The notes under the pieces are model-generated. The model made no database searches, was not told the DNA's origin, and saw nothing but the letters and a program-made list of their open reading frames with translations. Source: Methanobacteriota archaeon (GTDB lineage: Archaea; Halobacteriota; Methanomicrobia; Methanomicrobiales; Methanoculleaceae). Taken from it: 64,000 bases of DNA. Positions 16,294-25,816 of the stretch are shown here, piece after piece. How positions within the stretch are numbered: the stretch's first letter is position 1; every line of letters begins with the position of its first letter. Position numbers and translations under genes: made by a program. The stretch is from positions 446,025 through 510,024 of the forward strand of contig JAENYE010000001.1 in NCBI GenBank assembly GCA_016841955.1. Direction: 5' to 3'.

Positions 16294-16299
16294 TTTTTT
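16294..16299 (+). terminator. Oligo-T terminator after the flavoprotein pair
   Basis: A T6 run begins immediately after the TGA at 16293 and is followed by a GC-rich CCGGCCGTGCACGGCCGG segment that can form a hairpin. The 213 bp from here to the kinase start otherwise hold only an AT-rich promoter-like stretch near 16434-16455. Confidence 0.45.
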
Positions 16300-16512
16300 C
16301 CCCGGCCGTGCACGGCCGGCCCCGGGATGCAGGAGTGAATAATAGCCCCCGATCGCCGTTCCGGGCAGGAATACCCTTACCCGGGGCCGGCTGCACGGAA
16401 CAACAGTCTTTCCCTTCGGCTCACAAACCGGAACAAATTAATACAATTTGATAACCTCCATCTTTTGTAAGCACTCCAGGGATGCTTTTCAGGACCACGG
16501 GAGGATCTATAC

Positions 16513-19500
16513 GTGACCCCCACCGAGCCTCCGGAACACCTCTACGGCACGCAGCCGGACTACCGGATACTTGAGGGTATCGAAGACGCGATTCTCGTGG
16601 TCGACGGGAACGCCGGCATAATCTGGGCGAACACGGCTTGCCGCCGGGTGCTCGGAGTGCCCGGGAACGAACCCGGGCAGATCGCCGAAGCGCTCGGAGC
16701 GATGAGCGATCTTGCCGACAGGGTCCTTGCGGCGCCCGAGGACGGGGACAGGATCACGGAGTTCGAGTGCCGGTTCCCGAACCCGGGCGGAGAACGGCGG
16801 TATCGCTGTTCGGCCTCTCTGGCGCCGTCCGGGAAGGGGTGGGTGCTCCGGCTCCGGGAAGTTCCGGATGGAGAGGATTACGAGGCGATCGTCGAGTACA
16901 CCGGGACGGCGACGATCCTCATCGAGGGCGACGGCACCATCTCGGTGGCGAACACGGAGTTCGAGCGGCTCTCCGGATACCCGCGTCGGGAGATCGTCGG
17001 GATAAAGCGACTGACCGATTTCATCGGCTCCGAGGACGAACGCCGGCGGTTAACTAAGTACCATGCCCTCCGGCGGAAGGATCCTGCAGCCGCGCCGAAG
17101 AACTACTCCGTCTCGTTCACCGACCGTTCCGGCAACCTTCACGCCGTCGAGGTCACCATCGGCCTGATCCCGGGAACAGCCCGCTCGGTGATGTCGCTCC
17201 TTGACGTGACCGAGCGGAGGCGTGCGGAGCGGGCGCTGCGGGAGAGCGAAGAGCGGCTGAGCCTCGCGCTTTCGGCGGCGAACGAAGGGCTGGTCGACTG
17301 GGACGTCGACACCGGGGGTGTATTCTACAGTCCCCGGAGTTTCACGATGCTCGGCTACGAACCGGACGCGTTCGTGCCCACAATCCCCACGCTTCTTGCG
17401 CTCGTCCATCCTGAGGACCGCGATCGGGTGGAGGCGACGCTCACAGATCTGGCCGCCGGAAAAACCGACCGTTGCGAGATTGAGTCCCGGATGAGGTCCG
17501 CCTCCGGAGAGTGGGTCTACGTGCTCGACCGGCTCCGGGTGGTCGGCCGCGACGGCGACGGGACGCCGCTCCGGATCGCGGGGACGCACTCCGACATCAC
17601 GGAGAGGAAGCGGACGGAGAGAGAACTCCTGATCCGGGAGATGGCGATCGAGTCGTCGCATGCCGTCATCGCCATCGCCGACCTCGACGGATACCTCACG
17701 TACGCCAACCGGGCGCTGCTCGCGATGGGCGGGTTCACCGGTCTCGATGAGGTCCTCGGGAAGCATCTCTCGACACCCTGGACCGACCCCGCAAAGGTTG
17801 AAGAGGTCCTTTGTACGCTCGCTGAACGGGGGAGAACCACCGGGGAACTGGTCGGCCGGAGGGTTGACGGGACAGAGTTTATCGCCCACGTGACCGCGAA
17901 CATCGTCACCGACGAGTCCGGTAATCCTGTCTGCATCCTGGCCACCGCCGTCGATATCAGCGAGGAGAGACGCATAGAGCAGGCGCTCCGGGAGAGCGAG
18001 GAGCGCTACCGGATGCTTGCAGAGTCGGCACCGGACACCATCATCCTCGTCGGCGTGGAAGGGGATATCCACTACGTGAACAGCACCGGTGGCCGCCTGG
18101 TCGGGGTGGAGCCGGAGAGCCTGCAGGGGAAGGACGTCAGGGATATATTTCCGTCCGATGTAGCGAAGAGGTGGCTTGCGATGCTCCGGGCCGCGGCGGA
18201 TCCGGCCGGGGGGATCCTCACCGAGGAGATCCCGGTGCCCGGGGACGGCGGGGGTGCCTGGCTTGAGACGCGCCTCATCCCGATGGTGGGAAGCGACGGT
18301 ACCGTCCGGCGCCTGCTCGGGATCTGCCGCGACGTCACCGACCGGAAGCAGGCGGAAGAGCGACTCCGGTTCCAGGCCCGGGTGCTCTCGCAGGTGGACG
18401 ACGCCGTGATCGCGGTCGACACCGGAGGGCGGATCACCTACATGAACCGGGCCGCAGAACGGCTCTACGGCGTTCCTTCAAGCGAGGCTCTCGGCCGGCT
18501 TGAGGCGGAACTCTTCACCTACCAGTGGATCGACCCGGGCGACAAACAGGAGGCGCGGAGTGCCCTCCGGGCTTCAGGGGCCTGGCACGGCGTTACCATC
18601 CACCGGAAGAGGAGGGGAGAGATCATGTTCGTCGATACAACCGTCAGCACCTTGAACGACGAGCATGGGACCGTCAACGGGACACTCTGCTCCATCCGCG
18701 ACATTACCGAGCAGAAACGTGCCGAGCTCGAGCTGCGGATCAAGGATATGGCGATAGCATCGTCGCTCGACGCCATCTGCCTCATCGATCTCGACGGGAG
18801 GATCATTTACGTCAACCGTGCCTTCCTCGTCGTGCACGGGTGGGAGCGGGAGGAGGAGATCGTCGGGCAGGCGATCTCAGTGCTCTGGGCCGACCCGAAG
18901 GAGGCGAAACGGGTCGAAGCGGAGGTCATCCGGAACGGTGCCTGGTCCGGCGAGGTGGAAGCGCGGCGGAGGGACGGGTCGACCTTCCTCATGCAACTCG
19001 CCATCTCAGTCGTTACCGACGAATCGGGCAGACCGGTCTGCACGATGGGCTCGGGGATCGACATTACCAACCAGAAACAGGCCGAGGCGGAGGTCCAGGC
19101 CCGTAACCGGGAACTCTCGGTCCTGAACAGGATTATCAGCGCATCGACGTCTGCAACGGGCATCGAGGAGGGCCTGGAGAGGGTGCTCGCGGCGACTCTT
19201 GCCCTCCTCGATCTTTCGGGGGGCGGCATCTACCTGCTCGAGCCGGGGAGGCAGAGAGCGCGGCTCGTCTGCGTGCAGGGCCTTCCCGAAGACTTCCCTC
19301 CGCAGCCGTGCATCCCGGACATCACCGCACAGCCCTACACAGGGGTGCTGGTGGCAGGGGAGCCCCGCTTCTTCGACGACTACCCCGATCTCCGCTATCC
19401 GGGGGAGAGCGAGGGGACACCGCACCCGTGCGCCAGCGTCCCGATCATGGCGCATGGAAGAGTCATCGGGGCCCTGAACGTGGCGTCCGGGAGCGGCAGC

Positions 19501-20241
19501 CCGTTCACCGACGCCGACCGCTCCCTCCTTACGGCCATCGGGAGGGAGGTCGGCACCTCCGTCGAGCGCAGCATGCTGATCCGGCAACTGGAGGTGGCCG
19601 AACGGGAGGCAAACCTCTACCTCGATATCCTCAGCCACGATATCAGGAACGCCGAGAACGTCTCGGGCCTCTACACGGACCTCCTCGTCGATATGCTCGA
19701 GGGGGAGACGAGAGACCACGCAGAGAAGCTCAGAAGCAGCCTCAGGAAGAGCGTCGAGATCCTGAGGAACGTCTCGACGATCCGCCGGATCCACCACGAA
19801 TCGGCCGTGCTCGTGCCGGTCGACCTCGATGGGGTGATCCGGGACGAGATCGATCTCTTTCCGGAGATCAGGATCCGCTACGACGGCACGGATCTCGCGG
19901 TCATGGCCGACCCGCTCCTCCCCGAGGTCCTCACCAACCTCATCGGGAACGCCATCAAGTTCGGGGGGCCGGCGGTCGAGGTCACCGTCAGGGTGGAGGA
20001 GCGCGGCGACGAAGTCCGGGTCTCGGTCGAAGATACCGGGCCGGGCGTTCCCGACGAGATGAAGGAGGCCGTATTCATGCGGTTCGGGCAGAGCAGAAGC
20101 CGGAAGAGCGGCCAGGGGCTCGGGCTCTACATCACCCGGATGCTTATCCAGCGCTATGGTGGCCGGATCCGGGTCGATGACCGGGTGCCGGGCCGTCCGG
20201 AACGCGGCGCGGCCTTCCGATTCACCCTGAAGAAGGCCTGA
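16513..20241 (+). CDS. Multi-PAS sensor histidine kinase with GAF domain
   Basis: 1,242 residues from a GTG start preceded by GGGAGGATC. It has no membrane helices, so it is a soluble sensor. Reading in order: about seven PAS domains (roughly residues 15-110, 120-235, 245-365, 375-490, 500-610, 620-740 and 745-860), most followed by an 'ITERKRAE'-type linker helix; one GAF domain (about 876-1022); an H-box with LDILSHDIRNAENV (about 1037, phospho-acceptor His); and a HATPase domain with NLIGNAIKFG, VEDTGPGVPDEM and GQGLGLYITRML. No receiver domain or response regulator gene is adjacent. The ligand is unknown; PAS domains often bind haem, flavin or redox-active ligands, and the gene follows a redox cluster. 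Confidence 0.93.
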   Translation: MTPTEPPEHLYGTQPDYRILEGIEDAILVVDGNAGIIWANTACRRVLGVPGNEPGQIAEALGAMSDLADRVLAAPEDGDRITEFECRFPNPGGERRYRCSASLAPSGKGWVLRLREVPDGEDYEAIVEYTGTATILIEGDGTISVANTEFERLSGYPRREIVGIKRLTDFIGSEDERRRLTKYHALRRKDPAAAPKNYSVSFTDRSGNLHAVEVTIGLIPGTARSVMSLLDVTERRRAERALRESEERLSLALSAANEGLVDWDVDTGGVFYSPRSFTMLGYEPDAFVPTIPTLLALVHPEDRDRVEATLTDLAAGKTDRCEIESRMRSASGEWVYVLDRLRVVGRDGDGTPLRIAGTHSDITERKRTERELLIREMAIESSHAVIAIADLDGYLTYANRALLAMGGFTGLDEVLGKHLSTPWTDPAKVEEVLCTLAERGRTTGELVGRRVDGTEFIAHVTANIVTDESGNPVCILATAVDISEERRIEQALRESEERYRMLAESAPDTIILVGVEGDIHYVNSTGGRLVGVEPESLQGKDVRDIFPSDVAKRWLAMLRAAADPAGGILTEEIPVPGDGGGAWLETRLIPMVGSDGTVRRLLGICRDVTDRKQAEERLRFQARVLSQVDDAVIAVDTGGRITYMNRAAERLYGVPSSEALGRLEAELFTYQWIDPGDKQEARSALRASGAWHGVTIHRKRRGEIMFVDTTVSTLNDEHGTVNGTLCSIRDITEQKRAELELRIKDMAIASSLDAICLIDLDGRIIYVNRAFLVVHGWEREEEIVGQAISVLWADPKEAKRVEAEVIRNGAWSGEVEARRRDGSTFLMQLAISVVTDESGRPVCTMGSGIDITNQKQAEAEVQARNRELSVLNRIISASTSATGIEEGLERVLAATLALLDLSGGGIYLLEPGRQRARLVCVQGLPEDFPPQPCIPDITAQPYTGVLVAGEPRFFDDYPDLRYPGESEGTPHPCASVPIMAHGRVIGALNVASGSGSPFTDADRSLLTAIGREVGTSVERSMLIRQLEVAEREANLYLDILSHDIRNAENVSGLYTDLLVDMLEGETRDHAEKLRSSLRKSVEILRNVSTIRRIHHESAVLVPVDLDGVIRDEIDLFPEIRIRYDGTDLAVMADPLLPEVLTNLIGNAIKFGGPAVEVTVRVEERGDEVRVSVEDTGPGVPDEMKEAVFMRFGQSRSRKSGQGLGLYITRMLIQRYGGRIRVDDRVPGRPERGAAFRFTLKKA

Positions 20242-20257
20242 AAAGGGAGAGGGGGCC

Positions 20258-20869
20258 TCAGAGAAGCGACCAGACGAGGAGCCCGGCGGAGGCGGCCATG
20301 AGCACGGCAAAGACGGCCGGGTTCCAGGCGAGAACCTTGCGCCCGTCGAGAACGCTGATCGGGAGCATGTTGAAGGCAGCGATCATCGCGTTGATCCGGA
20401 GCCCGACGAGGCCTACGAGGCCGAGGAGCCCGCCGCCGAAGAGCATGAGGGCCGCGAACGGTATGCAGAGGAGGAGGTTCGTGATCGGGCCTGCCGCCGA
20501 TATCCTCCCGTTCTCGACCCGGTTCGCGTTCCCGTAGACGTAGGTCGCCCCCGGTGCCGCAAAGACGACCCCGACGAGTGCCGCCATCACCACGGCGACG
20601 AGGAGCATCTGGTTGTCCTTCTGGAACTCCGCCCAGTAGCCGTAGCGCATGGCGGCAAACTTGTGCGCCAGTTCGTGAAGGACGAAAGCGACCCCCACCG
20701 TGACGAGGGACATCACGAAGAAGAAGACGAACCCGGTGAGGTCTATCCCGCCCCGGATGTAGATCAGGGTGAAGGCGATCGAGATGGCAAGCCACGCGAT
20801 CAGGAGGTCCCGGCGTTCGCGTGGCGGTATTCGTTCCAGCATCCGGTACCAGATTTGTGCCGGCATCAT
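20258..20869 (-). CDS. Site-2 protease family zinc metalloprotease (M50)
   Basis: 203 residues with about six hydrophobic helices. The zinc-binding HELAHKF motif is at about residue 66. The second M50 motif, FNMLPISVLDGRKVL, near residue 168 supplies the third ligand (Asp of LDG). No PDZ or CBS domain is attached, so this is a minimal intramembrane protease or family relative. Substrates are unknown; the neighbouring histidine kinase ends 17 bp away on the convergent strand, so there is no operon evidence. TATA-like AGGATATTAT lies directly before the start, suggesting a short leader. Confidence 0.85.
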   Translation of the reverse strand: MMPAQIWYRMLERIPPRERRDLLIAWLAISIAFTLIYIRGGIDLTGFVFFFVMSLVTVGVAFVLHELAHKFAAMRYGYWAEFQKDNQMLLVAVVMAALVGVVFAAPGATYVYGNANRVENGRISAAGPITNLLLCIPFAALMLFGGGLLGLVGLVGLRINAMIAAFNMLPISVLDGRKVLAWNPAVFAVLMAASAGLLVWSLL

Positions 20870-20935
20870 AATATCCTTCGCTTCCCGGGAGCCGGGCCAT
20901 CAGGTTTATTCCCCGGCCGGAGCCAATCATCTAGT

Positions 20936-21220
20936 ATGTCCCTTGATGCCGTCAGGAACGGAGTCCGGGAGATAGATGAACGGATCATCGACCTGGTTGC
21001 AGAGCGGCAGAGATTGGCGGCGCGGATCGCCCGCCTCAAGCAGGAGAACGGTCTTCCCATCCGCGACGAGGAGCAGCGGAGGGCGGTCCTCGACCGGGTC
21101 TTCACCTACGCCGTCGAGAGCCGGATCGACCCGGTCGCTGTGCGGAGGCTCTTTGAGATCCTGATCGAGATGAACGAAGAGCGGCAGCGGGAATGCAGCG
21201 GCGACGGCAACCTGCCATAG
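20936..21220 (+). CDS. Chorismate mutase, AroQ class
   Basis: 94 residues from the ATG at 20936 (MSLDAVRNGVREIDERI). The three-helix AroQ pattern is visible: an N-terminal VREIDERIIDLVAERQRLA helix with Arg and Asp contacts, IARLKQENGLPIRDEEQRRAV, and a C-terminal helix FEILIEMNEERQR. It converts chorismate to prephenate for phenylalanine and tyrosine synthesis. It stands alone here, while the tryptophan branch from the same precursor is at 51-59 kb. An AT-rich promoter-like GGTTTATT is about 30 bp upstream. Confidence 0.9.
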   Translation: MSLDAVRNGVREIDERIIDLVAERQRLAARIARLKQENGLPIRDEEQRRAVLDRVFTYAVESRIDPVAVRRLFEILIEMNEERQRECSGDGNLP

Positions 21221-21289
21221 AGGTCATCCCGGAACGTCCACGAGGCCGCGTCGACGAGAGCGTTTTGCGACGACCACCTGAAGAAAAAG

Positions 21290-22159
21290 TTATCGGGAGA
21301 GCATCGTCCCGACGCCCTCGTCGGTGAAGAGCTCGAGGAGCAGGTTGTGCTCCCGGTTGCCGTTCACGACGTGAGCGCTCGTAACACCGTTCCTGACCGC
21401 TTTCATGCACCCTTCGAGCTTCGGGATCATCCCGCCGGCGATTATCCCCGCACCGATCATCGCCTCCGCCTCGGTGAGCGTCAGCCGGTGGTAAACCAGG
21501 GTCCGGTCGGGGTTCATCACCCCGTCGACGTCTGTGAGGTTGATCAGTTTGAACGCTCCGAGAGCGATCGCGATCTCGGCTGCCGCGGTATCGGCGTTGA
21601 TGTTCAGGCTCTGACCCTGCCGGTCGATGGCGATCGGGGCCACCACCGGGATGTAGTTCTGGGCGAGGAGGCAATGGAGCACCTCCGGGTCGACCTCCTC
21701 GATCTCGCCGACCTGGCCGAGATCCACCTCCTGCATGACCTCACCCACCTTCACCTGCTGGGGATCCATCTTCCGGGCGATGAGGAGGTTGCCGTCGTTG
21801 CCGGAGATCCCGACCGCACGGGTGCCGCAGTTTGCGATGAGGGAGACGATCCCGTCGTTGATCTTACCGACGAGGACCATCTGGGCGATCTCCAGGGTCT
21901 CGGTGTCCGTGATCCGCAGTCCGCCGACGAACCTGGGCTCCTTGCCCATCGCCTGCATCTTTGTGGTGATCTCGGGCCCCCCACCGTGGACCAGGACAAC
22001 CTTCATCCCCACGTAGCGGAGGAGGACGGCGTCCCGGATCACCGTCTCGAGGATGTTCTGGTCGACCATCGCGTGGCCGCCGAGCTTGATCACGATCGTC
22101 TTGCCGTGAAACTTCTGGATATAGGGGAGTGCCTCCATCAGCACGTCTTCTCGTTTCAT
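21290..22159 (-). CDS. argB: Acetylglutamate kinase
   Basis: 289 residues from the ATG at 22159 ([17 protein letters not shown]); the open frame upstream lies inside argJ. The amino-acid kinase fold is clear from [10 protein letters not shown] (about residue 23), [10 protein letters not shown] (about 60), [22 protein letters not shown] and [29 protein letters not shown]. It phosphorylates N-acetylglutamate, the second step of arginine synthesis. It is the last gene of the arg operon, and its start overlaps the argJ stop in an ATGA junction, implying translational coupling. Confidence 0.97.
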   Translation of the reverse strand: MKREDVLMEALPYIQKFHGKTIVIKLGGHAMVDQNILETVIRDAVLLRYVGMKVVLVHGGGPEITTKMQAMGKEPRFVGGLRITDTETLEIAQMVLVGKINDGIVSLIANCGTRAVGISGNDGNLLIARKMDPQQVKVGEVMQEVDLGQVGEIEEVDPEVLHCLLAQNYIPVVAPIAIDRQGQSLNINADTAAAEIAIALGAFKLINLTDVDGVMNPDRTLVYHRLTLTEAEAMIGAGIIAGGMIPKLEGCMKAVRNGVTSAHVVNGNREHNLLLELFTDEGVGTMLSR

Positions 22160-23307
22160 GTTGTATACTTCCCGTTGATCTCTACGTACTTCTCGGTGAG
22201 GTCGCACCCCCACGCCGTCGCCTTACCCTCGCCTGCGGCAAGGTCGAGGTCGAACGCGACGGTATTGCCGTGCATCGCGGCCTTCGCCTTCGCGAGGTCG
22301 GCGACTATCTCGCCGCGGAGTACGAGCGGCGTCCGCCCGGCGCCCTCCCCCACAGAGAGCGAGACCGCGTAGGGGTCGAACTCAGCGCCGGCTCTGCCGG
22401 CGGCGGCAACTACCCGGCCCCAGTTCGGGTCTTCGCCGTAGACGGCGGTCTTGACGAGCGGGGAGGCGACGATGGTCCGCGCCACCTCGGCGGCGGAGTC
22501 CTCGTCGGCGGCGCCGCGGACAGTCACCTCGAGGAGTTTCGTCGCCCCCTCGCCGTCGCGGGCGATCTGGACGGCAAGATCGCGGCAGACGGCCTCGACG
22601 GCCTTCGCGAGTTCGGCTCTGTCCACCCGGCCTGCGGCGCCGGTCGCGGTGCAGAGGGCGACGTCGTTCGTGCTCGTATCCCCGTCGACCACGACCCGGT
22701 TGAAGGACCGCCGGGCCGCCTGCCGGAGGACATCCTGCAGAACCGGGGCCTCGACCTCTGCGTCGGTGTAGATGAACGCGAGCATCGTCCCCATGTTCGG
22801 GGCGATCATCCCGCTCCCCTTGGTGATCCCGCCGACGGCAAACGACTCCGTCCTAATGAGGGCGTGTTTCGGGAACGTGTCGGTGGTCATGATCGCCTTT
22901 GCCGCCGCGTCCTCGGCTTCAACGCTCCGGGCGAGAAGCGGCGCCGCCCGCCCGCACTGGTCCCTGATGAGCGGGAGGTCGAGGTAACGCCCGATCACCC
23001 CGGTGCTCGCGACGCCGACCGATTCCGGATCGAGATCGAGGGATGCGGCCGCGATACCGCACATCTCCACCGCGTCGCGGTACCCCCGCTCGCCGGTGTA
23101 GGCGTTCGCGCACCCGCTGTTCACGACGATGGCGTCAAGGGCGCCCCGGCGCATCCGGTCCATCATCACCTCGACCGGGGCCGCCCGCATCCTGTTCGAC
23201 GTAAAGACGCCGGCCGCGGTCCCGCTCGCCCGGATCAGGGCAAGCCCGAACTTTCCTTCCTTGAGCCCCGAGGCACTGACGCCTTCGACCGCACAGATAC
23301 TTTTCAC
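22156..23307 (-). CDS. argJ: Glutamate N-acetyltransferase / ornithine acetyltransferase
   Basis: 383 residues, the normal length for ArgJ. The autocleavage site is visible as [16 protein letters not shown] near residue 175; most homologues have PNMATML, so the residue before the nucleophilic Thr is Gly rather than Ala, while the Thr itself is kept. Other signatures are [30 protein letters not shown] and [10 protein letters not shown]. The enzyme recycles the acetyl group from N-acetylornithine to glutamate. It lies between the CBS gene (4-bp overlap) and argB (4-bp overlap). Confidence 0.97.
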   Translation of the reverse strand: MKSICAVEGVSASGLKEGKFGLALIRASGTAAGVFTSNRMRAAPVEVMMDRMRRGALDAIVVNSGCANAYTGERGYRDAVEMCGIAAASLDLDPESVGVASTGVIGRYLDLPLIRDQCGRAAPLLARSVEAEDAAAKAIMTTDTFPKHALIRTESFAVGGITKGSGMIAPNMGTMLAFIYTDAEVEAPVLQDVLRQAARRSFNRVVVDGDTSTNDVALCTATGAAGRVDRAELAKAVEAVCRDLAVQIARDGEGATKLLEVTVRGAADEDSAAEVARTIVASPLVKTAVYGEDPNWGRVVAAAGRAGAEFDPYAVSLSVGEGAGRTPLVLRGEIVADLAKAKAAMHGNTVAFDLDLAAGEGKATAWGCDLTEKYVEINGKYTT

Positions 23308-23789
23308 GATTCCTCCTCCCGGGAAGACGCCCCGATACCCTGGACGATATCGGCCCGGGTGACGATCCCGACCAGTTTCCCGTCGCGGAGCACCGGGAGG
23401 CGTGCGATCCCTTCATGGAGCATCAGGGAGGCCGCATCGGCGATATCAGAATCCTCGCCGATGGCGATCACCGGGCTGCTCATCACCTGCCGCACCTCCA
23501 TATCACCGATATCGGTGAGCGCACGCTTCGTCTTCTCCCAGTTGATGAACTCCCTGACCGGCACCTCGATCACCTCGAGCGGCGACGGGAGCCAGAGGTC
23601 GGCGGAGAGGTCGCCGGTATCGAGGAGCGAGAGGATATCGGTCTCGGTAACGATTCCCGCCACCCGCTCCCCGTCCATCACGGGAAGCCCGCCGATATGG
23701 TACTTCCGGAGCAGTCCCGCCGCCTCGCGCACCGGCGAGTCGACACGGACGGTCATCGGGTCCGGTGTCATAATATCCTTAACCTGCAT
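23304..23789 (-). CDS. Two-CBS-domain protein inside the arginine operon
   Basis: 161 residues from the ATG at 23789 (MQVKDIMTPDPMTVRVD). Two tandem CBS motifs occupy residues 1-65 and about 90-155, each starting with an 'IMTPDP' or 'VMSSPV' element and ending with a GIVTxxDI strand (GIVTETDIL, GIVTRADIV). CBS pairs bind adenine nucleotides such as AMP, ATP or SAM and act as energy or metabolite sensors. Its position between argC (10-bp gap) and argJ (overlapping start) suggests a regulatory link to arginine synthesis, but no partner domain is attached. Confidence 0.9.
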   Translation of the reverse strand: MQVKDIMTPDPMTVRVDSPVREAAGLLRKYHIGGLPVMDGERVAGIVTETDILSLLDTGDLSADLWLPSPLEVIEVPVREFINWEKTKRALTDIGDMEVRQVMSSPVIAIGEDSDIADAASLMLHEGIARLPVLRDGKLVGIVTRADIVQGIGASSREEES

Positions 23790-23799
23790 CTTCGTCACC

Positions 23800-24786
23800 T
23801 CAGGGGAGCATCCCGGCGCTGCGGAGACCGTCGTCTTCCGCAAACCCGCACATCAGGTTCATGTTCTGGATCGCCTGGCCGCTTGCGCCCTTGACCAGGT
23901 TGTCGATCGCCGAGACCGCGACGACCCGGTCGCCCTCGCTCTCCACCGCCACGTCGCAGAAGTTCGTCCCCCGCACGGCGGCGAGGGTCGGTTTCTGGTA
24001 GCGGACGAAGAACTCGTTCTCGTAGAATTTCCGGTAGAGCGCCTCGACCTCGTCCTGCTCCATCGGCTCCCGGAGGAGGATGTGAGCCGTCGTGAGGATG
24101 CCCCGGTTCACCGGGAGAAGGTGCGGCGTGAAGTAGCACCGGGCGTTTGAGCCGAGCCGGGCGACCTCCTGCTTCATCTCGGCGAGGTGGCGGTGGCTCG
24201 TCCACTTGTAGGCACTGAAGTTGTCGCCGACGTTGGGGTAGTGGGTGGTCGCGGAGGGGGTGTTGCCGGCCCCGGTGACCCCGGTCTTCGAGTCGTAGAT
24301 GATGGTGTGGGCGCGATTCGCGAGCGGTGCCGCCGCGAGCGTCGCCCCGGTCGGGAAGCAGCCCGGGTTCGCGACGAAAGAGGCTTCCTTGACCTCGTCC
24401 CGGTGGAGCTCGGGCAGGCCATAGGGGGCCTCGAAGTAGGCCTCGTGGGGCACGCCGTAGGTCTTCTCGTAGACGTCCTTTGCAAGCCTGTAGTCGGCCG
24501 AAAGGTCGACGGTCCTGATCCCCCGCTCTGCCAGCGTCCCGGCCACCTTCATCGCCGCCGTGTGCGGCACGGCGAGGAAGGCGAAGTCGGCATCGATATC
24601 GCCGGCTTCGGCGTTCCGGAAGACGAGATCGGTCAGTCCCCGGAGGTGGGGGTGGACCGAGGCGACGGGGGTGCCGTCCAGTTTCCGGGATGTCGCAGCG
24701 ACGACGTCCGCGGACGGGTGGTGCAGCAGGAGCCGCATCAACTCGCCGCCGGTGTATCCGGATGCACCGATAATCGCAATTTCCAT
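23800..24786 (-). CDS. argC: N-acetyl-gamma-glutamyl-phosphate reductase
   Basis: 328 residues from the ATG at 24786 ([20 protein letters not shown]); the long open frame upstream is a shadow of the next gene. The NADP-binding [10 protein letters not shown] motif, the active-site Cys in [15 protein letters not shown] (about residue 140), and [15 protein letters not shown]-like substrate residues (TGVTGAG) are all present. It reduces acetylglutamyl phosphate to the semialdehyde, the third step of arginine synthesis. It is the first arginine gene of the operon and follows the ADP-ribosylglycohydrolase gene by 26 bp. Confidence 0.96.
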   Translation of the reverse strand: MEIAIIGASGYTGGELMRLLLHHPSADVVAATSRKLDGTPVASVHPHLRGLTDLVFRNAEAGDIDADFAFLAVPHTAAMKVAGTLAERGIRTVDLSADYRLAKDVYEKTYGVPHEAYFEAPYGLPELHRDEVKEASFVANPGCFPTGATLAAAPLANRAHTIIYDSKTGVTGAGNTPSATTHYPNVGDNFSAYKWTSHRHLAEMKQEVARLGSNARCYFTPHLLPVNRGILTTAHILLREPMEQDEVEALYRKFYENEFFVRYQKPTLAAVRGTNFCDVAVESEGDRVVAVSAIDNLVKGASGQAIQNMNLMCGFAEDDGLRSAGMLP

Positions 24787-24812
24787 AAGAAAGAGGTGTC
24801 GTTTATAGAATC

Positions 24813-25718
24813 TTAAGGCTTTGTGGTGTACCGTTCGTAGAGCCGGGCGGCCGTCGACTCGATCTCGTCCCGTCCTTCGAGCCCGTCGAGGAGATCCGGT
24901 GGAAGGGCGGATCTCCCGTATATTGCGCCCGCGTAGGCCCCGCAGATGAGCGCGATGGTGTCGGTGTTCCCCCCGACGTGCGCGGCGGTGGTGAGAAGGA
25001 CCGTGACGTCCCTGATATGGCTGATCAGGAAGAACGCGAGCGGGACGGTCTGGTAGACGGTCACGTCGTTGCCTATCACCGATAATGCGCTCTCGAGGCT
25101 GATTCCCTCGTTTGCCAGGCGGACGGCGTCGCGGATCTTGTTGCCGAGGGCGACGTCTTCGAGGGCGGCATGCTTCCCGGCAAGGGAGAGAGCGTCGGGG
25201 CGGCCCCGGACGGCGTAGTGGACGAGCGTCGCGACGGTGACCGCTCCCGCGTGCGCCGCCGGGTGGGTGTGGGTGACGCTGCAGGCCTGGACCACCCGTT
25301 CGGTCACGTCGATTGGGTCGCCGTAGGCGAGCCCGAACGGGACGGCGATGCCGGTGCAGCCGGCGGTGTTGGAGGAGACGCCGCCCGGCCTCTCGCCGGA
25401 GAGGAGGAGGTGCCGGCACGCGGCGTCCACGGCGCCGTCGGGGAATCGCAGCTCCTCGTTCATGTACATCCGGGCAAGGGCGGCCGCATACCCCTGCTCC
25501 GAGTAGGTGCCGTCGGCGAGCATGCCGGCCACGAGGAGCATCATCTGGGTGTCGTCGGTGAACTGCCCGGGCTTCAGTCCCGCGTTCGGGTGCCCCCGCC
25601 AGGCCCGGCGGTATCCCTCGTGGGGGCGCTGGAGGTCGGGCGGTGTGCTCTCCCGCGCCATGCCGAGCGCGTCCCCGATGGCGGCCCCGAGAAGGCAGCC
25701 CTTGAACTGATCGAGCAT
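24813..25718 (-). CDS. ADP-ribosylglycohydrolase family protein
   Basis: 301 residues of all-helical DraG fold. Metal and substrate motifs are [17 protein letters not shown] (residue 7 on), the [14 protein letters not shown] dinuclear-metal loop (about 51), and the C-terminal [20 protein letters not shown] (about 245). The family removes ADP-ribose from proteins or small substrates such as arginine-linked or dinitrogenase-reductase-linked ADP-ribose. Placement 26 bp upstream of argC, on the same strand, suggests it leads the arginine operon. Whether it acts on an arginine-pathway target is unknown. No ADP-ribosyltransferase is visible. Confidence 0.9.
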   Translation of the reverse strand: MLDQFKGCLLGAAIGDALGMARESTPPDLQRPHEGYRRAWRGHPNAGLKPGQFTDDTQMMLLVAGMLADGTYSEQGYAAALARMYMNEELRFPDGAVDAACRHLLLSGERPGGVSSNTAGCTGIAVPFGLAYGDPIDVTERVVQACSVTHTHPAAHAGAVTVATLVHYAVRGRPDALSLAGKHAALEDVALGNKIRDAVRLANEGISLESALSVIGNDVTVYQTVPLAFFLISHIRDVTVLLTTAAHVGGNTDTIALICGAYAGAIYGRSALPPDLLDGLEGRDEIESTAARLYERYTTKP

Positions 25719-25732
25719 TTGAGTAGTATCTC

Positions 25733-25755
25733 TCTAAGGGTTCCTCTTAAGGGTT
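25733..25755 (-). promoter_or_regulatory. Tandem direct repeat upstream of the ADP-ribosylglycohydrolase/arg operon
   Basis: TCTAAGGGTT (25733-25742) and TCTTAAGGGTT (25745-25755) repeat in tandem 15-37 bp upstream of the minus-strand start at 25718, in the core promoter zone. They could be a regulator site or part of a promoter. No clear TATA box is separable from them. Confidence 0.35.
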
Positions 25756-25816
25756 GTTGTTCGGCGCGCGGGCCGGCTCCTTCCAGACCCAACGGAACCC
25801 ACCCCTTTCCTTGGCA

